Of a DNA stretch of 64,000 bases, positions 36,685 through 45,933 are shown one piece after another (the stretch's first letter is position 1; every line of letters begins with the position of its first letter). The translations under genes were made by a program, and so were the position numbers. The notes beneath the pieces were generated by a model. That model was not told where the DNA came from, did not search any database, and worked only from the letters and a program-made list of their open reading frames with translations. Source of the stretch: Lyngbya sp. CCAP 1446/10 (GTDB taxonomy: Bacteria > Cyanobacteriota > Cyanobacteriia > Cyanobacteriales > Microcoleaceae); NCBI RefSeq assembly GCF_026130175.1, contig NZ_JAIGNI010000027.1, positions 1-64,000 of the forward strand. Reading direction: 5' to 3'.

Positions 36685-37200
36685 ATGGCACTGTGGGCAA
36701 AAAATAAGGCGAATTTCTCGGTGGCGTTTACGGAAGATGCTGCGGATCAAACTTTGCTGGCGGCTATTGAAAAAGAGTTGGCTTTTACGAAGTATCAGAC
36801 TTTCAGCAATCTCTGCAAGCAAGCTTTGTGGCAGTTTTTGTCTGTATCTGAGTCTCCTATCTCTACAGATAGCTCTCAGCGGTTGGAAGAGCGTATTGCT
36901 GAACTTGCGGTCAGATTTGCTGAGTTTGAGCGCAATGTTTCTGCTGAGGAATTAAGCCGTTTGGAGGGACTGGAACATCACCTGAGTCAATTGGGCGCAC
37001 AGTTGGATCAGTTGCAGGGGAGTGTTAACAGTAAGTTTGCTCAAGTTTCTTTTGCCCAAGTTTCAAAAGTAGTAGAGCCTGATCCGATTGAGTCTGAATC
37101 TGTAGCGAATGATCTAGTTTCTGACGCTGAGGTTGCTCCTCGTCGGGAGTCCGATCCTTTATTGGAGCGTTTAAGTTCTTTGTTACCGCAAGATTTCTAG
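36685..37200 (+). CDS. ParR-like ribbon-helix-helix adaptor
   Basis: The product has 171 residues from ATG 36685 (AAGG at 36671); a TTG at 36676 is less likely. The N-terminus (KANFSVAFTEDA, then LLAAIEKELAFTKYQTFSNL, CKQALWQFL) fits a ribbon-helix-helix DNA-binding fold with the TFSNLCKQAL helix pair. Residues 65-115 are a coiled coil (RLEERIAELAVRF, LEGLEHHLSQLGAQLDQL), and the tail is acidic and unordered, ending LLERLSSLLPQDF, a possible actin-binding peptide as in ParR. It is encoded directly after the actin gene, as parR follows parM. Function inferred from fold and order. Confidence 0.72.
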   Translation: MALWAKNKANFSVAFTEDAADQTLLAAIEKELAFTKYQTFSNLCKQALWQFLSVSESPISTDSSQRLEERIAELAVRFAEFERNVSAEELSRLEGLEHHLSQLGAQLDQLQGSVNSKFAQVSFAQVSKVVEPDPIESESVANDLVSDAEVAPRRESDPLLERLSSLLPQDF

Positions 37201-37202
37201 GC

Positions 37203-37220
37203 CAAGGCTTTTTAGCCTTG
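37203..37220 (+). terminator. Hairpin after the ParR-like gene
   Basis: CAAGGCT-TTTT-AGCCTTG starts three bases after the stop codon. It lacks a long T-run but is well placed to end the actin operon. Confidence 0.55.
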
Positions 37221-37270
37221 AGATGTGATGTTAGTGGCTCGCTGTTGGCAGCGGGTACTGAATAAATAAA

Positions 37271-37313
37271 CAAAGTCGATCGCTCTTTTGAATAAAAAGG
37301 GCGATCGACTTTG
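37271..37313. terminator. 13-bp inverted repeat with HIP1-like core, likely bidirectional terminator
   Basis: CAAAGTCGATCGC pairs exactly with GCGATCGACTTTG, and the inner CTTTT/AAAAG extends the stem. It lies between convergent genes ending at 37200 and 37421. Confidence 0.6.
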
Positions 37314-37317
37314 TTAT

Positions 37318-37385
37318 GGAAGAAGGAAGAAGGAAGAAGGAAGAGGGAAGAAGGAAGAGGGAAGAAGGGAGAGGGGAGAGGGAAA
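37318..37385. repeat. GGAAGAA heptamer tandem repeat
   Basis: About nine units of GGAAGAA with GGGAGAA and AGAGGGA variants. Variable-number arrays of this kind are typical of filamentous cyanobacteria. Confidence 0.88.
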
Positions 37386-37420
37386 AATTGCCAAATTACC
37401 AATTATCAATTACCTCGATA

Positions 37421-38344
37421 TTATTCCATCAATCCTAATTTTTGCAATCGCAAACGAATAGCAGCAGGCTGTCGCTGAAATCTCTGAGCTAATTCGCCAA
37501 TTTGTTGATCGCTTGCATATTCTTTCTGCAAATTCTCGTCTTCCTCCCGACTCCACTTGATATAAGCTCTGGGATATTTCTGGCGAATTTTCTCATTTTG
37601 GGTTTTAGATCGATCGGCATTTTTTGGCTCGACATTCAAACCAGAACCCAACGGTTGATTAATTTCCCCGCCGCGACTAGCTACAGCCTCCTGCAAACGG
37701 TGGGGAATCACAGCCATTTCTTGAGCCAGCTCAGCCAAAGCATTGTCTACTTTTTGCTGAAGTTCTGTTAGCTGCCGCTGCTGCAAATTTCCCCACTGCG
37801 GCAGTTCGTTGATAAACTCCTGCAAGTCCAGAATTATTGTTGTCAAAGTTTCGACTTGTTGCAACTCCGGCCGTTGTTTGAATTGGCGGCTGGTGATTTC
37901 GATCTCGCTTTGAATCATTTTTATAGTTTTTTCTAAAATTATGATCCGCTGGCGCAGGTTCTCAATTGCTGAAATTATAGAGTGTGTGTTTTCTCCCTGT
38001 CCAACATTCTGATTTTCGCGAGATGTTTGAGCAAGAGCTTCGTCTACAGCATTGACAGCGAGTTGTAATTGTTCGATCGCGCGATCGCTAGTAGCTGCTT
38101 GTTGGTTTACGCGATCGAACACAGCCACCGTACTTGTTTTAACTTGCCCGCGCAACTTCTGGCGGTTCACAAAATTCAACACGAGGGAAATCACTACAGG
38201 AATTTGAGCATAAACGCTCTGCTGCCAAACCAAACTCGCAGCCAATCCCACAGCCGAGGCAGCAAGAAAGATTAATTCAGCAGTTTCTAACAAATTGCTC
38301 GATTTTGGATTTTGGATTTTGGTTGATGAATTAGATGATGACAT
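37421..38344 (-). CDS. Coiled-coil membrane protein with C-terminal SANT/Myb-like module
   Basis: The 307-residue product has a Ser/Asn-rich start, then two hydrophobic stretches ([23 protein letters not shown] and [15 protein letters not shown], each shortened here in reading), which may be a hairpin in the membrane. A long coiled coil covers about 60-210, followed by a basic linker. The C-terminal 50 residues ([43 protein letters not shown]) look like a SANT/Myb-type or nuclease-associated helical module, as also found at the end of some cyanobacterial helicases. It could tether DNA or protein to the membrane. Function unknown. Confidence 0.65.
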   Translation of the reverse strand: MSSSNSSTKIQNPKSSNLLETAELIFLAASAVGLAASLVWQQSVYAQIPVVISLVLNFVNRQKLRGQVKTSTVAVFDRVNQQAATSDRAIEQLQLAVNAVDEALAQTSRENQNVGQGENTHSIISAIENLRQRIIILEKTIKMIQSEIEITSRQFKQRPELQQVETLTTIILDLQEFINELPQWGNLQQRQLTELQQKVDNALAELAQEMAVIPHRLQEAVASRGGEINQPLGSGLNVEPKNADRSKTQNEKIRQKYPRAYIKWSREEDENLQKEYASDQQIGELAQRFQRQPAAIRLRLQKLGLME

Positions 38345-38346
38345 AG

Positions 38347-38452
38347 GTTATTAATTGGGAATTGGGAATTGGGAATTGGGCATTGGGCATTGGGCATTGG
38401 GAATTGGGCATTGGGAATTGGGCATTGGGAATTGGGCATTGGGCATTGGGAG
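38347..38452. repeat. TTGGGAA/TTGGGCA heptamer array
   Basis: About 14 tandem seven-base units alternating TTGGGAA and TTGGGCA, between the coiled-coil gene start and mgtE. It lies in the 5' leader of the coiled-coil gene. Confidence 0.9.
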
Positions 38453-38515
38453 GCTGTAGATCGCCGAATTGAAAATTACTATAGTTTTTTTTATATAACA
38501 ATCTACTTAAATATA

Positions 38516-39913
38516 TTAAATTTGCAAAATTAGTCGAGCTAAAGTGAAATAAATCAAAACTCCGAGGACATCAACTGCGGTGGTAATAAAAGGAGCTGAC
38601 ATTAAAGCGGGGTCTAAACCCAAAGAACGAAACAGAAACGGCAGAGATGAACCGGCAATAGAAGCTAAAATTGCGATCGCAAACAAACTCACCCCCACCG
38701 CGATGGCCACCGCTAAACTCCCTTGCAGAATATAAGCCCAGCCAGTCGCTACCGTCCCCAATATAGCTCCTAGTAGCGCTCCCGCCATCCCCTCCCGCAC
38801 AATTATTTTCATCGGCCCCATTGCTGTAATTTCGTCAGTGTTCAAACCGCGAATTACAACTGTTGAGGACTGAGCTCCGACATTACCTCCAGTGCCAGTC
38901 AGCAGCGGAATAAAGGCTGCTAGGGCGACTACTTGTTGCAAAATATCTTCTTGAGCTCTAATGATTGCGCCAGTGACAGTATTGGTTAAAAGCAGAATAA
39001 ACAGCCATACGACCCTTTTGCGAGCAACGGTGATTAAATCGGTCTGAAAATAATTGTCACCACCAGACTGGACGCCACCCAAGGCATAAATATCTTTGTC
39101 GGCTTCTTGTTCTAAAATGTCGATCGCATCGTCAACTGTAATGATCCCCACCAGACGCTGTTCGCGGTCTACAACGGGCACAGCTAAAAAATCATAACGC
39201 TGGATCAGCCTCGCTACTTCTTCTTGATCCGTTCCCGTTTGAACAGAAACTACCTCGCGGGTCATAATTTCGCCGACAGTTTTGTCGAGGGGAGAAGTGA
39301 CTAAATCCCGCAAGGATAAAATGCCACTCAAGCATCGCGCCGCATCGGTGACGTAAAGAGAATAAATTGTTTCAGTAGTTCTAGCCAAAGAGCGAATTCG
39401 GTCTAAAGCTTGGGCGACGGTAAAGCTTTCTTTGAGAGAAATGTATTCTGGGGTCATGATCCGGCCGGCGGTACTGGCTTCGTAACCCAAAAGTTGGGCC
39501 GTAGCTTCGCGTTCCGTTGGGCTCAATTCACCTAAGAGGCGGCGGACTAAGATTGCCGGCAGTTCGTCAAAAAGTTTAGCTCGATCGTCCGGGGACATTT
39601 TGTCTACAATATCGATGACTTCTTGGCGTTTGAATTTTTCGCAGAGGGACTGCTGAACGCTGGAGTCGAGATATTCGTAAACTGCGATCGCTTCGTCTTT
39701 GGAAAGCAAGCGGAAAGCTATTACTTGCATGGTTTCTGGCAGGCCTTCGATAGCTTCAGCGATGTCTGCTTCCTGCACCGGGTGCAAAATCGCTTTTGCT
39801 CCTTTAAAGTCTCCTTGTTCCAACAGGGCCTTTAACTGCGATCGAACTAATTCCCGCAGTTCTTTTCGCGCGTAGATGGGTAGCGAAGACGATTGATAAT
39901 TTTTTTCTGTCAC
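38516..39913 (-). CDS. mgtE: Magnesium transporter MgtE
   Basis: The 465-residue product has an N-domain with repeated helical units ([31 protein letters not shown]), two CBS domains (about 150-265; [40 protein letters not shown]) and five C-terminal membrane spans with the pore signature [19 protein letters not shown]. It starts at GTG 39913 after a strong AGGAGG. CBS and N-domains sense intracellular Mg2+ and gate the channel. Normal length, monocistronic. Confidence 0.95.
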   Translation of the reverse strand: MTEKNYQSSSLPIYARKELRELVRSQLKALLEQGDFKGAKAILHPVQEADIAEAIEGLPETMQVIAFRLLSKDEAIAVYEYLDSSVQQSLCEKFKRQEVIDIVDKMSPDDRAKLFDELPAILVRRLLGELSPTEREATAQLLGYEASTAGRIMTPEYISLKESFTVAQALDRIRSLARTTETIYSLYVTDAARCLSGILSLRDLVTSPLDKTVGEIMTREVVSVQTGTDQEEVARLIQRYDFLAVPVVDREQRLVGIITVDDAIDILEQEADKDIYALGGVQSGGDNYFQTDLITVARKRVVWLFILLLTNTVTGAIIRAQEDILQQVVALAAFIPLLTGTGGNVGAQSSTVVIRGLNTDEITAMGPMKIIVREGMAGALLGAILGTVATGWAYILQGSLAVAIAVGVSLFAIAILASIAGSSLPFLFRSLGLDPALMSAPFITTAVDVLGVLIYFTLARLILQI

Positions 39914-40224
39914 TGATGACCCTCCTAAACCTGTGCTGCGCGCCTTCCTGAATCCAGTTTATAGCCTATTGACACCACTGGTTGCAGTTATACGATTTAC
40001 ACGGGCGGGGTGAGCAACCCAATTTTTTCGCGGATGCTTCACCATCAAAACCAAGATGTATTGTCGAAACCGGGTTGCTTGGTATTGTGTTTTTGATCTA
40101 GCGCCAAAGAGCGTGAGTTCGGGAAAGTGCGATCGATTACCAATTACCCATTACCAATTACCTGACATACCTGATCGCCGTTGAGAATGGCTATACTGTC
40201 AACTGTCAACTGTCAACTGTCAAT
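39914..40224. other. Intergenic region with repeats
   Basis: No gene is seen. It contains GAAACCGGGTTGCTTGGTATTGTGTTTTT at about 40065-40093 (in parts: GAAACCGGGTTGCTTGG, TATTGTGTTTTT), similar to 45641-45673; ATTACCAATTACCCATTACC at 40138; and CTGTCAA heptamers at 40196-40223. Confidence 0.6.
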
Positions 40225-41961
40225 TTAAACCAACAACTGATATTTTTCTTGAGCCAAACGGTAAAGCGGTCGCCACACCAAACGGTTAGTCAATACAACC
40301 AGTAGCGACATCACAGAAGTAGCCGCTAACAGTAAAGGAAAATTGCCCGATGCCGTAGCTTCAGAAATCGTCTCGCCCAAACCGCTTGTTCTAATAATTT
40401 CACCCTTAAACTGCACGTATTCGCTGACAATACTCGCATTCCAAGCTCCGCCCACCGCCGTAATGATTCCTGTAATTAAATAAGGGAATATTCCAGGCAA
40501 AATTAAAGTTTTCCAGCGTTGCATGAGGGAAAGCTTGTAAACTTGCGCGGCTTCAAACAACTCCGAAGGTATGGCTTGAGCGCCCGCAATCACATTAAAC
40601 AGCAAATACCACATTGTACCCAACATCATCAGCGCCACAGAACCAATTTGCAAGCCGCCTCCAGCGTGAATTAAACCTAGCAGCAATACGGGAAATAAAG
40701 CCGTTGCTGGTACAGAAGCGGCTATTTGTACTAATGGTTGCAAAATCTGGGCTAAACGCGGATTTCGACCGATCGCAACTCCGACAGGTACCGTCCACAA
40801 CAGCGATAGAAATAAGGCGCAAATGACTCGCAAAGCCGTGAAAAATGCACCTCCCACGACTTTTTGCCAGTCAGACAAACTTAGGAACCTGAGCAGCAGC
40901 ACCGCTTCCCAGGTTCCCCAAAGTACGATCGCAGCAAACCCGCTGACAAATATCCAATTTATCCAATTGCCGAGGCGGCTTTGTTGCCGAGGGCTTTTTG
41001 GTAAATGAGCAGGTGCAAAACCTCTTGCTAGCGCGCGATCGAAACTGTCACCTACGGGCGATATTCGCGACTTCAACACCCGCAACGTCGCCGATCGCCT
41101 TAAAAAATCCAACACCTTTGACTGCGGTACATTCGTCGCTTCTACGGCTTGATATTTAAACTTTTCTACCCAAGCAATCAAAGGCTGCCAGATCAAAAAG
41201 TCGATCGCGATAATCACACCAATTAATACAGCTAAACCCCAGCCGATCGCCCCAAAATTGCCTTGATTTGCTGCCTTGCCCAAATAGGAACCGAGTCCTG
41301 GCAAATTAAAGTTTTTGTCGCCCAAGGTAAAAGATTCGATCGCAATTAAAAAAAACCAGCCGCCCGCCACTGACATGACGCTGTTCCACACCAGTCCGAT
41401 CGCACCAGCGGGCAATTCTAACGTCCAGAACTGCTGCCAAGCATTCAGCCGATAAACTTGAGCAGCTTCCTTAAGTTCTTGCGGAATGCCGGAAAGCGAC
41501 TGATAGAAACTAAAGGTCATATTCCAAGTCATCCCAGTAAATATTAAGATAATCGATGCGAGTTCTACGCCGATTCTTTGACCTGGGAATAAAGTAACTA
41601 ATGCTAAAACAACTCCGGGTAAAAAGGATAAAACCGGAATCGACTGCAAAATGTCTAATAAGGGAATTAAAATTTTCGCTGCAAGGGGAAATCGGTAAGC
41701 TGAATAAGCATAAACTAGGGTAAATAGCAAGGCTAAAAAATAGGCTGCTGTCATGCGTAAAAGAGTCTGGGCTGTATACGCTGGCAAGACATTTAGCGTG
41801 GTCTCAATTTTAAAGTTTGGGTTGTAGTCACTGTTGAATTGAGATGCTGTTTGGACAATTACTAATATTAGAGAGAAAATTGCTAAAATTAGTAAGCCGT
41901 CTTGCCAAGTCCAAGCTGATCTTTCTAATGTTTTATTGGCGGGTGTTAGAGGTCTTGTCAT
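40225..41961 (-). CDS. ABC transporter permease, two fused NrtB/SsuC-type halves
   Basis: The 578-residue product is two homologous permease halves in one chain. Each has about six spans and the EAA loop (first IPQELKEAAQVYRLNAWQQFW, second IPSELFEAAQVYKLSLMQRWK, each contacting the ATPase). This type belongs to the nitrate/sulfonate/taurine superfamily. The ATPase gene lies upstream on the same strand, 343 bp away across repeat DNA. No substrate-binding protein is nearby, so the substrate is unknown; the fused dimer should need just one copy per transporter. Confidence 0.88.
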   Translation of the reverse strand: MTRPLTPANKTLERSAWTWQDGLLILAIFSLILVIVQTASQFNSDYNPNFKIETTLNVLPAYTAQTLLRMTAAYFLALLFTLVYAYSAYRFPLAAKILIPLLDILQSIPVLSFLPGVVLALVTLFPGQRIGVELASIILIFTGMTWNMTFSFYQSLSGIPQELKEAAQVYRLNAWQQFWTLELPAGAIGLVWNSVMSVAGGWFFLIAIESFTLGDKNFNLPGLGSYLGKAANQGNFGAIGWGLAVLIGVIIAIDFLIWQPLIAWVEKFKYQAVEATNVPQSKVLDFLRRSATLRVLKSRISPVGDSFDRALARGFAPAHLPKSPRQQSRLGNWINWIFVSGFAAIVLWGTWEAVLLLRFLSLSDWQKVVGGAFFTALRVICALFLSLLWTVPVGVAIGRNPRLAQILQPLVQIAASVPATALFPVLLLGLIHAGGGLQIGSVALMMLGTMWYLLFNVIAGAQAIPSELFEAAQVYKLSLMQRWKTLILPGIFPYLITGIITAVGGAWNASIVSEYVQFKGEIIRTSGLGETISEATASGNFPLLLAATSVMSLLVVLTNRLVWRPLYRLAQEKYQLLV

Positions 41962-41969
41962 AATTCCTA

Positions 41970-42083
41970 AGGAAGAGGAAAGAAGGCAGAAGGCAGAAGG
42001 AAGAAGGCAGAAGGAAGAGGGAAGAAGGCAGAAGGCAGAAGGAAGAAGAAAGAAGGAAGGAAGAAGGAAGAAGGCAGAAGGAA
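41970..42083. repeat. GGAAGAA/GGCAGAA heptamer array
   Basis: About 15 units of GGAAGAA, GGCAGAA and GGGAAGA, immediately upstream of the permease start codon, so array length alters the 5' leader. Confidence 0.88.
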
Positions 42084-42142
42084 GTTCGGCAGCGGATTTC
42101 TTAACGGATTTAGCGGATGAATGGAAGGTTCGGCAACGGATT
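42084..42142. repeat. CGGATTTAACGGATG repeat, copy 1
   Basis: Two imperfect tandem units with TTCGGCA(A/G)CGGATTT and AACGGAT(T/G), followed by GAATGGAAGG. The inverse complement occurs at 59664-59750, also touching a gene start. Confidence 0.75.
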
Positions 42143-42179
42143 TAACGGATGAATGGAAGGTTGAAGTCAGAAGTTGTTA

Positions 42180-42304
42180 TTAATGATTCGGTAAAAATAC
42201 CAATGACTACTGACTACTGACTACTATCAACTTTCAACTGACTACTGACTACTATCAACTGTCAACTATCAACTGACTACTATCAACTTTCAACTTTCAA
42301 CTGA
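42180..42304. repeat. CAACTGACTACTGA / CAACTTT heptamer array
   Basis: Mixed seven-base units TGACTAC, TATCAAC, TTTCAAC and TGTCAAC run up to the stop codon of the ABC ATPase gene. They share the CAACTGT unit with other arrays in the window. Confidence 0.85.
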
Positions 42305-43648
42305 CTACTCATCTTTAGTTTCTGATTCTAGGAAGATTTCGCCCCCTGGTTCGTCGTAACTGTATAATTCGGCATAGCGACCCCAATCAATAGCTGTTTG
42401 CAATTGTCGCATGGCTTCTTTCGGGCTAAAGTGTGCTTCCAGAATATCCAGAATTAACTCTTCAGAAATGCGGTGATTGCGCTTAGCCTGAAGCATTCGA
42501 GAAATTTGCTGTACGAGGCGAATGTTGCTGAGAATTTGGGTGCGAACAATTTGTTTGCGCTGGTCAATTCCGCCGGCAATGAATTGAATGCCAACTGGTG
42601 TTAACAGCAGGTCGCCTTCTTGGATTATTAGAAAATCCATTAATTTTGCTGCTTCTACGATCGGCAAAATGTCGTCAACCTCTAACATTAATTCTTGACC
42701 AAGGCGGTAGAGGTCTTTTTCCTTGCGATCTTCCAGGAGTTCCAATAAGCCGGCGATCGCACCTGTTCGCACCTGCGGCAGAGATTGGTATTTAGCACTG
42801 GGCGCGGGTTCAGGTTGAGACACGGTAGTGGCACTTGCAGCGGGTGCAACCACGGTTTCGCAGCTTAACTCTGGATTCGTCAGAATTTTGTACACTTGGT
42901 CTACGAGGGCTTGGAATTGGGGAGTTTTGCGATCGCGATAATGTGGCAAAGTGACGGTCAATTCGGCGCGAATTCGCCCCGGATTGCGGCCGAGGACTAC
43001 AATGCGATCGGCTAAAATAACCGCTTCCTCAATCCCGTGAGTTACGATTAACACAGCTTTAGTCGGAATCTTTTTTTCCAGCCACAAATCTAATAACTCA
43101 AACCGCAAGTTTTCAGCAGTCAGAACATCTAAAGCTGAAAACGGTTCATCCATGCAAAGCAGTTCGGGTTCCACCGCCAAAGCTCTAGCAAATCCCACCC
43201 GCTGCCGCATTCCGCCGGAAAGTTCTTTCGGATAAGCATTTTCAAATCCGTCCAAACCGATAATATCAATCATTTTCAAGGCTTTTTGGAGGCGCGGTTC
43301 TGGCATTTCTCCTTTAGCTTTCAAGCCTAATTCTACATTTTCTAGTACCGTCAGCCATGGATAAAGAGCAAAGTTTTGAAATACAATTGCTACCCCAGGA
43401 TTTAAGCCGACTAAAGGACGATTGTGGTAGAGAATTTGACCTTCGCTGGGCGGGATTAGTCCGGCTATGATCCGCATTAATGTTGATTTACCTGACCCGG
43501 AAGGCCCGAGCAAAGCTACTATTTCGCCCGATCGCAGTTCTAAATTAATTGGCTCTAAAATAGAAATTTTTTGACCGTTTGGCTGCTGGTAAGCTTTGCT
43601 AACGTCTTTTAAGGTAATGAGGCACTCTGTTGCTGTTTTAGCTATCAC
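42305..43648 (-). CDS. ABC transporter ATPase with C-terminal AAA-associated domain
   Basis: The 447-residue product starts at GTG 43648. It has an NrtD/SsuB-type ATPase (1-255): Walker A LLGPSGSGKSTLMR, Q-loop VFQNFALYPW, signature LSGGMRQRVGFARAL, Walker B LLCMDEPFSALD and switch His in VTHGIEEAV. After a Pro/Ala linker, residues 290-440 form the AAA-associated C-terminal domain (GLLELLEDRKEKDLYRLGQEL, LLTPVGIQF, HRISEELILDILEAHFSPKEA, quoted by blocks), which looks like a winged-helix sensor. It partners the double permease downstream. Substrate unknown. The C-terminal domain suggests regulation by an intracellular ligand. Confidence 0.9.
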   Translation of the reverse strand: MIAKTATECLITLKDVSKAYQQPNGQKISILEPINLELRSGEIVALLGPSGSGKSTLMRIIAGLIPPSEGQILYHNRPLVGLNPGVAIVFQNFALYPWLTVLENVELGLKAKGEMPEPRLQKALKMIDIIGLDGFENAYPKELSGGMRQRVGFARALAVEPELLCMDEPFSALDVLTAENLRFELLDLWLEKKIPTKAVLIVTHGIEEAVILADRIVVLGRNPGRIRAELTVTLPHYRDRKTPQFQALVDQVYKILTNPELSCETVVAPAASATTVSQPEPAPSAKYQSLPQVRTGAIAGLLELLEDRKEKDLYRLGQELMLEVDDILPIVEAAKLMDFLIIQEGDLLLTPVGIQFIAGGIDQRKQIVRTQILSNIRLVQQISRMLQAKRNHRISEELILDILEAHFSPKEAMRQLQTAIDWGRYAELYSYDEPGGEIFLESETKDE

Positions 43649-43678
43649 AGCTAAACCCCCTCGCTTGTTGTTTAAATT

Positions 43679-43790
43679 TAGTTATTAGTCAGTAGTCAGT
43701 AGTCATTAGTCAGTAGTCAGTAGTCATTAGTCATTAGTCAGTAGTCATTAGTCATTAGTCATTAGTCATTAGTCATTAGCAAAAGACTCT
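43679..43790. repeat. AGTCAGT/AGTCATT heptamer array
   Basis: About 15 tandem units of AGTCAGT and AGTCATT, followed by CTGATCACTGATTACTGATC at 43812 onwards. It lies between the ABC ATPase start and the MFS remnant. Confidence 0.9.
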
Positions 43791-43856
43791 GCGAAAATCA
43801 CAACTGTTGACTGATCACTGATTACTGATCACTGACTGCCGAGTATTCGGTCAATT

Positions 43857-44430
43857 TCATGTGATAGACGATCGCCTTTTCACCAGGAATAAGACTGGAA
43901 TAGCAGCGAGTTGGAGCGCAACTGAAAATACAACCAGCCCAGTAATTGAGCGATCGCACAAAATTCCCATCGCCAAACTGCCCAGAAACCATGATAAGCC
44001 ATAGCCTGTGTTAAATATCTCATAGGCGGAACCTCTTTTGTCCGCAGGTACGAGTCCAGCTACGGCGGCTTTCACCATCAATTCCTGGACTCCCATACCT
44101 ATAACGCATCAAGCCATTCCTAGCAATGCCCCCTGCCCGTTCCCGAAGAACATTGATCGGGCAAACCGTGAAGAGCAAACGACTGTTAAGATGAGGGCCG
44201 AGATGCCGATGCGATCGAACAAACGCCCAAAGACGAAAGCGGCTGCTGGGTCAACGGCAGTAGCCCAAGCCTAGAATAGCGGAATTTGGTTGAGCGGGGC
44301 GATCGCGCTTTTGTGAAAGTGAAACGCAATCAGCGGAAAATCTGCATAGCCCGACTCAATCAGCCCTACAGCACCTAAATAAACCCAAAATAGGCTTCAG
44401 CAGACCTTCCCTTTGATTTCAAACGCTCCT
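43857..44430 (-). pseudogene. MFS transporter remnant
   Basis: One frame on the minus strand reads as a major-facilitator protein throughout: GAVGLIESGYADFPLIAFHF, ATAVDPAAAFVFGRLFDRIG, MGVQELMVKAAVAGLVP, then KRGSAYEIFNTGYGLSWFLG and a last span ending VKRRSSIT. It is broken by in-frame TAG at 44271-44273 and TGA at 44109-44111, and the N-terminal half is missing. The upstream limit is approximate. It is a decayed drug/metabolite transporter. Confidence 0.82.
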
Positions 44431-44486
44431 GGTTCAAAATCACGGGGATTTGTATGTTGTCGATTATTAATTTTTATCAGTTGTCT

Positions 44487-44888
44487 CTATTTTCCTAAAC
44501 GAGCTAATGTTGCACCTAACTGAACGGCGATTACTCCGAGTATGGCACTGCCAGCCCAGTAAAAAGTGGCCAAGCTGTAAAAGCGATCGCGCCACAAGAC
44601 ATTTGACTCTAAACCGTAAGTCGAAAAAGTAGTATAAGCGCCCAAAAATCCCGTCGCAACGATTAACCTCACTTCCGTCGGAATCGCCGGCACCCGTTCA
44701 AAAGCCAGGGTGATAAAAAATCCCATAGCCAAGCAACCCGTAATGTTAATAAAAAAAGTTCCGTAGGGAAAAGCTGTGCCGAAACGGTTGGCAAACCATA
44801 AGGTGATATAATACCGGCTCAATGCGCCGGCAATGGCACCGAAACTAATGGCGATCGGATGGCGGAGATTCGGGTCTTGCAGTATCAA
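44487..44888 (-). CDS. crcB: Fluoride channel CrcB (Fluc)
   Basis: The 133-residue product has four membrane spans and the family blocks [27 protein letters not shown] with the channel Asn, and [16 protein letters not shown] with the Phe-box and sodium-site residues. It forms a dual-topology dimer that leaks toxic fluoride out of the cell. The start is a TTG (44888) with no clear ribosome site; a later start would remove part of the first span. A fluoride riboswitch was looked for upstream and not recognised. Confidence 0.9.
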   Translation of the reverse strand: MILQDPNLRHPIAISFGAIAGALSRYYITLWFANRFGTAFPYGTFFINITGCLAMGFFITLAFERVPAIPTEVRLIVATGFLGAYTTFSTYGLESNVLWRDRFYSLATFYWAGSAILGVIAVQLGATLARLGK

Positions 44889-44978
44889 AGGATTTTAGAT
44901 TTGAGATTGAGCGGACTCATCTAAATTATTGTATGATTAAAATGCCGATCGCCATTTTAAAAATTATAGAGAGTATCT

Positions 44979-45608
44979 ATGCAAATTGTGCTGGCTGCCG
45001 TAGACAATGACTTAGTTAGAGCCTGGGAAAGCACTTGTGGCAATATTGAAAACGTCAAAATACATCGAGGCTCAATCTTTGATGTGAAATGCGATGCGAT
45101 TGTGAGTCCGGCGAATAGTTTTGGCTTTATGGACGGCGGCTTAGATTTAGCAATTTCGGAATATTTTGGCAGTCACGTTCAAGAACGTCTGCAAAAACTA
45201 ATTCAGACTCGATATCACGGCGAACTATTAGTAGGATTAGCCGAAGTTGTAGATACTGATCATGCAGAAATTCCCTATTTAATCGCTGCCCCAACCATGC
45301 GCGTTCCGACAATCTTAACAGAGACAGTCAATGTTTATCTAGCAACTCGCGCTATTTTAACTCTCGTAAAATTTGGTACTGTTCCAGATGGAACGCCTGT
45401 TAAACATATCATTGAAACGATCGCAATTCCCGGCATGGGTACGGGTACAGGTAAAGTGCCGCCGGATATCTGCGCGCATCAGATGCAAGTTGCTCTTCAA
45501 GATATCTTCCTATCTCAATATGAATTTCCTGCATCTTGGCTGGATGCCCAAAAGTCTCATCATTTATTATATGCTAACGATGTCGGAGATTTGCAGTTTA
45601 AAAATTGA
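44979..45608 (+). CDS. Macro-domain protein
   Basis: The 209-residue product is a single macro domain: KIHRGSIFDVKCDAIVSPAN (strand then the ADP-ribose-binding SPAN loop), SFGFMDGGLDLAISEYFG and the phosphate loop IAIPGMGTGTGKVPP. The family binds or hydrolyses ADP-ribose derivatives. It is monocistronic, divergent from crcB by 90 bp. Neither a DarT-like toxin nor an ART gene is adjacent. Substrate unknown; a role in ADP-ribose signalling or damage clean-up is inferred. Confidence 0.87.
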   Translation: MQIVLAAVDNDLVRAWESTCGNIENVKIHRGSIFDVKCDAIVSPANSFGFMDGGLDLAISEYFGSHVQERLQKLIQTRYHGELLVGLAEVVDTDHAEIPYLIAAPTMRVPTILTETVNVYLATRAILTLVKFGTVPDGTPVKHIIETIAIPGMGTGTGKVPPDICAHQMQVALQDIFLSQYEFPASWLDAQKSHHLLYANDVGDLQFKN

Positions 45609-45933
45609 AAGGATTAAATCTTAATTTTTTAAATTGTTGAGAAACCTGGTTTCTTGGTGTTGTGTTTTTTTAGGTAAAGTGGCTGATTAAAAATTAAAGT
45701 GCGCTAAACCGTACCTCCAAGTTGGCGGTATTCTACACACGAGTGCAACGTTGGTAGATAAAATGTAAAGGAACTGAGGCAAAAACAACCAATAGTTAAG
45801 CAAAATTTATCTGTGATGCCACCAAATACTGAGATCGCAATCGGGTTGTGTAGGCGGCAAGATCCCATGAAACAACTATAGAATGTCGATCGACATAATT
45901 GCTTAATTTAGTGCTTTCAGGGAGAGTCCCGAA
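45609..45933. other. Intergenic region upstream of htpX
   Basis: No gene is seen. At 45641-45673 it holds GAGAAACCTGGTTTCTTGG followed by TGTTGTGTTTTTTT, a relative of the 40065 element and possibly the terminator of the macro-domain gene. The AGGGAGAG at about 45919 is the htpX ribosome site. Confidence 0.55.

Noticed and set aside
44889-44978. Fluoride riboswitch upstream of crcB
   Set aside because: The 90-bp gap lacks the conserved pseudoknot segments of the crcB motif as far as I can read.
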